From an uncultured Caulobacterales bacterium (GTDB taxonomy: Bacteria > Pseudomonadota > Alphaproteobacteria > Caulobacterales > Maricaulaceae): DNA of 7,600 nt. Positions within the stretch are counted from its first letter, which is position 1; each line of letters begins with the position of its first letter. The DNA is taken from contig CALJNJ010000091.1 in NCBI GenBank assembly GCA_937981945.1, positions 1 through 7,600 of the forward strand. The letters are read 5' to 3'. The translations under genes were made by a program, and so were the position numbers. This document shows, in pieces, positions 5,662 to 7,600 of the stretch. The notes under the pieces were generated by a model. That model did no database searches. It was not told the DNA's origin and worked only from the letters and a program-made list of their open reading frames with translations.

Positions 5662-5696
5662 AACGACACAAAAGCGGTTTTGCCTGTTGTGTCGTT
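5662..5696. promoter_or_regulatory. Perfect 10-bp dyad, candidate enhancer or activator site
   Basis: AACGACACAA (5662-5671) and TTGTGTCGTT (5687-5696) are perfect inverted repeats separated by 15 bases. The centre is about 154 bases upstream of the predicted sigma-54 start site, a normal distance for an enhancer-binding protein, and about 62 bases upstream of the predicted small-RNA start site. There is no T-run, so it is not a terminator. Confidence 0.5.
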
Positions 5697-5703
5697 CGCG
5701 CTG

Positions 5704-5733
5704 CTCTTGAAATTCCGAAAATCATTCCCACAT
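5704..5733 (+). promoter_or_regulatory. RpoH-like promoter for the small-RNA candidate
   Basis: CTCTTGAA (5704-5711) and CCACAT (5728-5733) are separated by 16 bases. They resemble the CNCTTGAA / CCANAT elements I recall for RpoH-type sigma factors in rhizobia. A housekeeping reading (TTGAAA plus CATAGA, 18-base spacer) is weaker. The start would fall near A5741, exactly where the first hairpin of the RNA begins. Confidence 0.4.
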
Positions 5734-5740
5734 AGAGGTT

Positions 5741-5805
5741 AACCTGATGTGTGAGTATTAGGTTTCCTCCCCTTCAACTCAGCCGTAATTATTTACGGCT
5801 TTTTT
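5741..5805 (+). ncRNA. Candidate trans-acting small RNA, suhB/MmgR (alpha-r8)-like
   Basis: About 65 bases fold into a compact two-hairpin RNA. Hairpin 1 is AACCTGAT (5741-5748) with ATTAGGTT (5757-5764), eight pairs including one G-U, loop GTGTGAGT. A single-stranded linker TCCTCCCCTTCAACTC (5765-5780) follows; its CCUCCCC is complementary to ribosome binding sites. Hairpin 2 is a strong intrinsic terminator. No plus-strand gene exists between here and 6887, so the terminator must end a stand-alone RNA. Alphaproteobacterial suhB/MmgR RNAs (Rfam RF00519, from memory) have two stems around an unpaired UUUCCUCCC-like core; family membership is an inference. A four-codon ORF (MCEY, 5747-5761) lies within hairpin 1 and has no ribosome binding site, so I do not regard it as coding. 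The sRNA would likely act with Hfq by blocking translation of target mRNAs. Confidence 0.6.
5781..5805 (+). terminator. Strong rho-independent terminator of the small-RNA candidate
   Basis: AGCCGTAA (5781-5788) and TTACGGCT (5793-5800) make a perfect 8-bp stem with loop TTAT, followed by TTTTT (six T with the last stem base). It reads rightward. In the opposite direction, after the amidohydrolase gene, the hairpin is followed by GAGTTGAAGG rather than a T-run, so it would work poorly there. Confidence 0.85.
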
Positions 5806-5815
5806 GCGTGCAGTT

Positions 5816-6700
5816 TTACTCTGCAGCGAGGGGCAGGGATTGAGCTTCCGGGCGTAATAATTCCTGACAAAAAGCACTCAAATCGGACGCCAGGCGCCCA
5901 TAGCCGGGTTTGCGGGTGAATTTAATCGGGTTGAGATATAAATCCCGGTTTATCTCTATTTGCAGCACTTCGACGGATTGATCCGGATTGCCGTATTGGG
6001 CGGTTACATAGCCGCCCGCATAAGGATAATTGCGCGCCATACTATATCCGCGGGCGCCGAAAAACCGCTCGGCCAGTTCCGTGGTTTCCGGCCGGCACGA
6101 CGTCCCGTGACGATCGCCCAATACGAAATCCGGACGTCTTTGACCCATTTGCGTAAAGCCGGGCATGGAATGACAATCCAGCAATACAGCTCGGCCGAAT
6201 GTTTTCTGCGCGTCTGCGATCAAGCCGGTCAGCGCCCGGTGATACGGATAATAAAGCGCCTCAAGGCGGGCCTCAACAACAGCCGGTTTCAATGCCTTTT
6301 TATATATAGAGGTTTTCTCGGCAATAATGGTCGGTATCACCCCCAGTCCCATTTCGGCTCTGGCAGTGCCGGGCGCCGCGCCCGGTTTTTTCCAACTGAC
6401 CGGTATTTCATCGGCTTCGCGGTTCACGTCGACAAAACAGCGCGGAAACAAGGCCGTCAGCAGCGGAATATCCGAATGCCGCGCAAATCCCAGCATTTCG
6501 TCAATATACGCGTCTTCATTTTGGCGCAGAACGGACAGGCTTTGCGCCGAGCGGGCGACAAATGATTTGGGATAAATCCGTCCCGAATGAGGGGAAGCCA
6601 AGATCACGGGTCCGGCGGCGCGGGCAGGGCGGAAAACAGAAATCGGCGGGTCAAATTCAGCCAGACTATCCGCTTCGGAATATCGTTTTCTGCGGATCAT
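5816..6700 (-). CDS. N-formylglutamate amidohydrolase family protein
   Basis: The 294-residue protein belongs to the N-formylglutamate amidohydrolase family (FGase, HutG-like), a zinc hydrolase-like fold whose characterised members release formate from N-formyl-L-glutamate at the end of one histidine degradation route. Visible motifs are ILASPHSGRIYP (33-44), NEDAYIDEM (61-69), FVDVNREADEIP (89-100), LLDCHSMPG (173-181) and PYAGGYVTAQYG (226-237) leading to VLQIEINRDLYL (245-256). No other hut gene is nearby, so the real substrate may differ. It lies divergent from cpdR across 186 bases; I recall this pairing in Caulobacter relatives. The ATG at 6700 has only a distant GAGG (about 16 bases away), so the exact start is less certain. 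An antisense ORF at 5960-6565 is a shadow. Confidence 0.88.
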   Translation of the reverse strand: MIRRKRYSEADSLAEFDPPISVFRPARAAGPVILASPHSGRIYPKSFVARSAQSLSVLRQNEDAYIDEMLGFARHSDIPLLTALFPRCFVDVNREADEIPVSWKKPGAAPGTARAEMGLGVIPTIIAEKTSIYKKALKPAVVEARLEALYYPYHRALTGLIADAQKTFGRAVLLDCHSMPGFTQMGQRRPDFVLGDRHGTSCRPETTELAERFFGARGYSMARNYPYAGGYVTAQYGNPDQSVEVLQIEINRDLYLNPIKFTRKPGYGRLASDLSAFCQELLRPEAQSLPLAAE

Positions 6701-6886
6701 AGACGCTTAAATTTAACCTCTTGTTCAGACAAAGCTCAGACTTATTTAAGTTATCCGGGCTAGATTTTTCCAATTGGCGCTTTTCCTGCATGGAAAAGCA
6801 TCAGAAACAATGTGTGTTCGATTATAGGCCTATCCTTCGAAAAGAGTCTATAGTGCACGCGGGAAAGGTGAACGGAGCGCTGGGTT
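6701..6886. promoter_or_regulatory. Divergent promoter region between amidohydrolase and cpdR
   Basis: This region should hold both promoters. It contains the AT palindrome TTAAATTTAA (6707-6716), a perfect dyad GCTTTTCC (6779-6786) / GGAAAAGC (6792-6799) with 5-base centre, and the 10-bp palindrome ATAGGCCTAT (6824-6833). A TATAGT hexamer at 6849-6854 could be a cpdR -10 element, but no good -35 is at the right distance. Confidence 0.4.
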
Positions 6887-7246
6887 ATGGCTACTATTTT
6901 ATACGCAGAAGATGATGACAGCATGCGCCGCTTCTTCGAGAAAGCTCTCGAAAAAGCCGGACATCATGTGATTGCTTGTGCCGATGGCGAGCGGGCGCTC
7001 AGAGCCTTAAAGTTCGCAGACGGGGCTTTTGATCTGCTACTGACGGATATTATGATGCCGGGCGTGGACGGTATTGAGCTGGCCAAACAGGCCGAAGTTA
7101 TCGCGCCGGGGATCAAAATCATGTTCATCACCGGCTTTGCGGCCGTTGCCATGAATGATCCGGGTGCCGCGGAAAGCACTGTCTTGTCAAAGCCGGTTCA
7201 CCTGCGCCAACTGGTCGACGAAGTCGACAAACTGATCGCCGCTTAA
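6887..7246 (+). CDS. cpdR: Single-domain response regulator CpdR
   Basis: The 119-residue protein is a stand-alone receiver domain with no output domain. Acidic pocket Asp9-Asp10-Asp11 (AEDDDSMRRFF), phosphoacceptor Asp54 in LLLTDIMMPGVDGIELA, Thr82 in IKIMFITGFAAVAMN, and Lys102 in LSKPVHLRQLV are all in place. The wording ILYAEDDDSMRRF, IKIMFITGFAAVA and SKPxHLRxLV is specific to CpdR. In Caulobacter unphosphorylated CpdR brings ClpXP to the cell pole and primes it for substrates such as PdeA, promoting CtrA turnover; the CckA-ChpT relay phosphorylates and switches it off. The usual SKPFHL reads SKPVHL here. A GGAG site (6874-6877) lies 9 bases before the ATG. It is divergent from the amidohydrolase gene and followed by tRNA-Val. 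Confidence 0.93.
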   Translation: MATILYAEDDDSMRRFFEKALEKAGHHVIACADGERALRALKFADGAFDLLLTDIMMPGVDGIELAKQAEVIAPGIKIMFITGFAAVAMNDPGAAESTVLSKPVHLRQLVDEVDKLIAA

Positions 7247-7264
7247 ATTTTACGAATTTCAGGC

Positions 7265-7293
7265 TTGATTAGCCGACGGAGCGCGGATATACG
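7265..7293 (+). promoter_or_regulatory. Likely promoter of tRNA-Val
   Basis: TTGATT (7265-7270) and TATACG (7288-7293) are separated by 17 bases, each with four of six consensus matches. The start would fall near 7300, about 25 bases before the mature tRNA. Confidence 0.45.
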
Positions 7294-7324
7294 CCCGTGT
7301 TCCTGCACAACGGATGGTCTTTAC

Positions 7325-7399
7325 GGGCGATTAGCTCAGCGGGAGAGCACTACATTGACATTGTAGGGGTCACTGGTTCAATCCCAGTATCGCCCACCA
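7325..7399 (+). tRNA. tRNA-Val (anticodon GAC)
   Basis: A complete cloverleaf with encoded CCA. Acceptor GGGCGAT (7325-7331) pairs with ATCGCCC (7389-7395); the D stem is GCTC/GAGC; the anticodon stem CTACA (7350-7354) / TGTAG (7362-7366) holds the loop TTGACAT with anticodon GAC (7357-7359), reading valine GTC (and GTT) codons; the T arm is ACTGG-TTCAATC-CCAGT; discriminator A7396. No intrinsic terminator is seen just after it. Confidence 0.97.
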
Positions 7400-7500
7400 T
7401 CCTTACCTTCGACGAAACGTTGATTTTATCTTCTCCGGAATAGTGCCCTAGTTTCCGTGACTTAGCGGGATGTGAGACGTGGTGTGGGTCCGGAGAGACC

Positions 7501-7533
7501 GCAATTTGGGGCATATATGAGCAATTTCGGGCA
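7501..7533. repeat. 13-bp direct repeat with 20-bp period
   Basis: GCAATTTGGGGCA (7501-7513) and GCAATTTCGGGCA (7521-7533) differ at one base and start exactly 20 bases apart, about two turns of the helix. No gene is supported in 7400-7600. An 8-bp inverted repeat TCTCCGGA (7432-7439) / TCCGGAGA (7489-7496) lies just before, and a TATAAT hexamer at 7564-7569 just after. Confidence 0.45.
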
Positions 7534-7600
7534 ATAGTCTCTACGGGCCGTTTTTGTGACCCCTATAATTATTCATCGAACCTATGTCAGCGGCGTCGAG

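Noticed and set aside
5747..5761. Four-codon ORF ATG TGT GAG TAT TAG before a terminator, like an attenuator leader peptide
   Set aside because: No plus-strand gene follows for more than 1 kb, there is no ribosome binding site, and the bases are within hairpin 1 of the RNA candidate.
5492..5815. CRISPR array or tandem-repeat locus in the repeat-rich gap
   Set aside because: The repeats are short, inverted and unequal in spacing; no regular repeat-spacer unit exists.
5960..6565. Long 201-codon plus-strand ORF opposite the amidohydrolase gene
   Set aside because: It lies wholly antisense to a well-supported gene with clear family motifs, has no ribosome binding site, and its composition is that of a reverse-frame shadow.

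Overview
The window looks like chromosomal DNA from an alphaproteobacterium, most likely in or near Caulobacterales/Hyphomonadales. The main reasons are a CpdR-type cell-cycle response regulator, an XRE regulator of the alphaproteobacterial type with a sigma-54 promoter, a PduO cobalamin adenosyltransferase with a HIG1-type small membrane protein near etfBA, and an inositol-monophosphatase-type HisN. The genus cannot be fixed from the sequence alone.

Layout. Positions 1-817 (minus) hold etfB and the first codons of etfA, coupled by a one-base overlap. Positions 818-3391 form a plus-strand accessory segment: a small unrecognised ORF, a two-domain lipoprotein with a C-terminal NTF2/SnoaL-like domain, and a short exported TPR protein. 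Positions 3392-5491 (minus) are an apparently co-oriented run: XRE regulator, hisN, HIG1-like protein, pduO. In related bacteria pduO usually lies directly beside etfBA, so the plus-strand segment seems to interrupt a conserved block.

The 324-base gap at 5492-5815 is the most interesting part. On the minus strand it has a near-perfect sigma-54 promoter for the XRE gene. On the plus strand it has a compact, well-formed small-RNA candidate: an RpoH-like promoter, a 5' hairpin, a single-stranded C-rich linker and a strong intrinsic terminator. Its architecture recalls the alphaproteobacterial suhB/MmgR RNA family. Between the two start sites lies a perfect 10-bp dyad that could serve both.

Positions 5816-6700 (minus) encode an N-formylglutamate amidohydrolase family protein, divergent from cpdR (6887-7246, plus). 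cpdR is followed by tRNA-Val(GAC) with its own likely promoter. The last 200 bases hold no supported gene, but contain a 20-bp-period direct repeat.

How the genes fit together: etfAB pass electrons from acyl-CoA dehydrogenases to the respiratory chain, PduO makes adenosylcobalamin, HisN completes a step of histidine synthesis, and CpdR controls ClpXP substrate delivery in the cell cycle. The XRE protein and the candidate small RNA are the likely regulators of the region. All calls come from reading the sequence; no database search was run.
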